This document shows, piece by piece, positions 6,322 through 7,411 of a stretch of DNA of 7,411 nt. The stretch lies in NCBI GenBank assembly GCA_949093475.1, contig CARXAY010000059.1:1-7411 (forward strand), given 5' to 3'. Each line of letters begins with the position of its first letter. The first letter of the stretch is position 1. A program made the position numbers and the translations under genes. The DNA comes from an uncultured Oscillospiraceae bacterium (GTDB lineage Bacteria > Bacillota > Clostridia > Oscillospirales > Oscillospiraceae). The notes beneath the pieces were generated by a model that worked only from the letters and a program-made list of their open reading frames with translations, did not search any database and was not told the origin of the DNA.

Positions 6322-7411
6322 TCACCAGCCGAAGGGCAGGTAGCCCCACTGCCCGCCGTAATTGTACGAGCCGCTGCCCGAGTCGTCCTCCGCAGGCACT
6401 TGGCCCACCTGATCGTCGGGGGTGCGCTCGTCAAAGGTGAGGGTGAGGGTCATGGAGCGGGCCTCCCGGTCAATGGAGAGGGTCACGGTGTCCCCCGCAC
6501 GGTGCTTGTCCTTGATGGCGATGAAGGCGGCGGAGCCGTCCACCGTCTCGCCGTCCACGGCGGTGATGATGTCTCCCACCTTCAGCCCCGCCTTCTCGGC
6601 GGCCGCGCCGGGGACGATGGACTGGACATACGCCCCGCCGGGCCGGCCGTACCGGGCGGCGGCCTGCGCGTTGACGGTGGCCAGCGTCACCCCCACATAG
6701 GGCTTGCCGGTGACATAGCCGTGGGTGATGATGTCTTGGATCATATCCTTCACGTCATCGATGGGGATGGCAAAGCAGATGCCCTCGATGGACGCCTCAT
6801 TGGAATTGGAGGAGCGGGAGTACTTGGCGTTGGTGATGCCGATGACCTGACCGTACATATTGAAGAGCGGCCCGCCGGAGTTGCCGGAGTTGATGGCGCA
6901 GTCGGTCTGGAGGACGTTGAGCACCGTACCGTCGGACATGGTGAGAGGCTTATCCAACGCGGAGACGATCCCTCTGGTCTCGCTGAAGGTCATCTCCCCC
7001 AAGGGGTTGCCGATGGCCACCACCTCTTCGCCCACCACCAAGTCGTCCGAGTTGCCCATGACCACGGGGGTCAGGCCGGTGGCGTCGATCTTCAGCACGG
7101 CCACGTCGTTGTCCTCCTCGCCGCCCACGATGGTGGCGGGGTATTTGTCGCCGTTTTTGAACTGGACGGAGACGGAGGTGGCGTCCTCAATGACGTGGTA
7201 GTTGGTCAAAATGTACCCGTCGGAGGTGATGACAAAGCCGCTGCCGCTGGCGGCCTGCGCCACCTGCTGGCCCCAGACGTTGGTGGTGATCTGGGTGGTG
7301 ATGCCCACCACCGAGTTCACGTTGGAGGCGTAGACCTCCGCGGCGGTGAGGGGCTGGCCGGCGTTGATCTTGGCAAGGTTCACCACCGTGGGCGTCCGCC
7401 CGCCCTGAAAG
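6322..7411 (-). CDS. HtrA/DegP-family trypsin-like serine protease with PDZ domain (5' part missing)
   Basis: The frame is open to the window edge; 362 residues are visible, and the true start, with the usual N-terminal cytoplasmic and membrane-anchor part, lies outside. A GTG at 7386-7384 could be taken as a start, but the frame continues upstream as FQGGRTPTVV, typical of the linker before the protease domain. The chymotrypsin-fold protease has its triad: His in LTNYHVIEDA (about visible residue 72), Asp in NDVAVLKID (about 102) and Ser in INSGNSGGPLF (about 178). One PDZ domain (about 237-327) includes YVGVTL, PGAAAEKAGLKVGDII and VDGETVDG. These proteases degrade misfolded proteins at the outer face of the membrane. 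The C-terminus is an acidic Gly/Ser linker and an aromatic tail (NYGGQWGYLPFGW). No terminator follows before the small membrane gene. Confidence 0.95.
   Translation of the reverse strand, partial: FQGGRTPTVVNLAKINAGQPLTAAEVYASNVNSVVGITTQITTNVWGQQVAQAASGSGFVITSDGYILTNYHVIEDATSVSVQFKNGDKYPATIVGGEEDNDVAVLKIDATGLTPVVMGNSDDLVVGEEVVAIGNPLGEMTFSETRGIVSALDKPLTMSDGTVLNVLQTDCAINSGNSGGPLFNMYGQVIGITNAKYSRSSNSNEASIEGICFAIPIDDVKDMIQDIITHGYVTGKPYVGVTLATVNAQAAARYGRPGGAYVQSIVPGAAAEKAGLKVGDIITAVDGETVDGSAAFIAIKDKHRAGDTVTLSIDREARSMTLTLTFDERTPDDQVGQVPAEDDSGSGSYNYGGQWGYLPFGW

Noticed and set aside
5070..6440. 456-residue open frame on the plus strand over recJ 5' end, the intergenic region and htrA 3' end
   Set aside because: It runs antisense across two genes, a terminator, two promoters and a palindrome, and shows no family motif; it is a GC-driven artefact.
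7384..7386. GTG as the true start of the HtrA protein
   Set aside because: The frame is open to the window edge and the upstream residues fit the HtrA linker. Starting here would remove the membrane anchor, and no ribosome binding site is evident.

Overview
The window reads as an ordinary chromosomal segment of a GC-rich, low-complexity-free Bacillota, most likely a clostridial gut lineage of the Oscillospiraceae type (Flavonifractor/Lawsonibacter-like). This is inferred from the high GC content, strong AAGGAGG-type ribosome binding sites, sigma-A-like promoters, a recJ-rel pair, and an HtrA with the clostridial sequence style. No ribosomal RNA, tRNA, CRISPR array, transposase or phage gene was seen. 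All six genes lie on the minus strand, so transcription runs from high to low coordinates.

Upstream unit (7411 to about 5858): a trypsin-like serine protease of the HtrA/DegP family with one PDZ domain, cut at its N-terminus by the window edge. It is followed by a 67-residue single-pass membrane protein with its own good promoter (6276-6304). After the stop codon of the small gene comes a long nested imperfect palindrome (about 5917-6029), a G-run patch and a Rho-independent terminator (5858-5889).

Downstream unit (5856 to 1 and beyond): a strong extended -10 promoter sits one base past the terminator T-tract and drives a tight four-gene operon: recJ (single-strand 5'-3' exonuclease), rel (bifunctional (p)ppGpp synthetase/hydrolase), an aspartate/glutamate racemase-family protein, and a THUMP-domain class I SAM-dependent RNA methyltransferase that runs off the window. 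The gene junctions are 13 nt (recJ-rel) and two ATGA overlaps (rel-racemase, racemase-methyltransferase), which suggests translational coupling. The operon joins DNA repair, stringent response, D-amino-acid metabolism and RNA modification. These are probably co-expressed housekeeping functions rather than a dedicated system.

The most unusual piece of DNA is the roughly 113-nt nested palindrome between the small membrane-protein gene and the terminator. Next are the unknown small membrane protein itself and the racemase placed directly after rel, where many Bacillota carry dtd. I found no convincing new defence or mobile system here.
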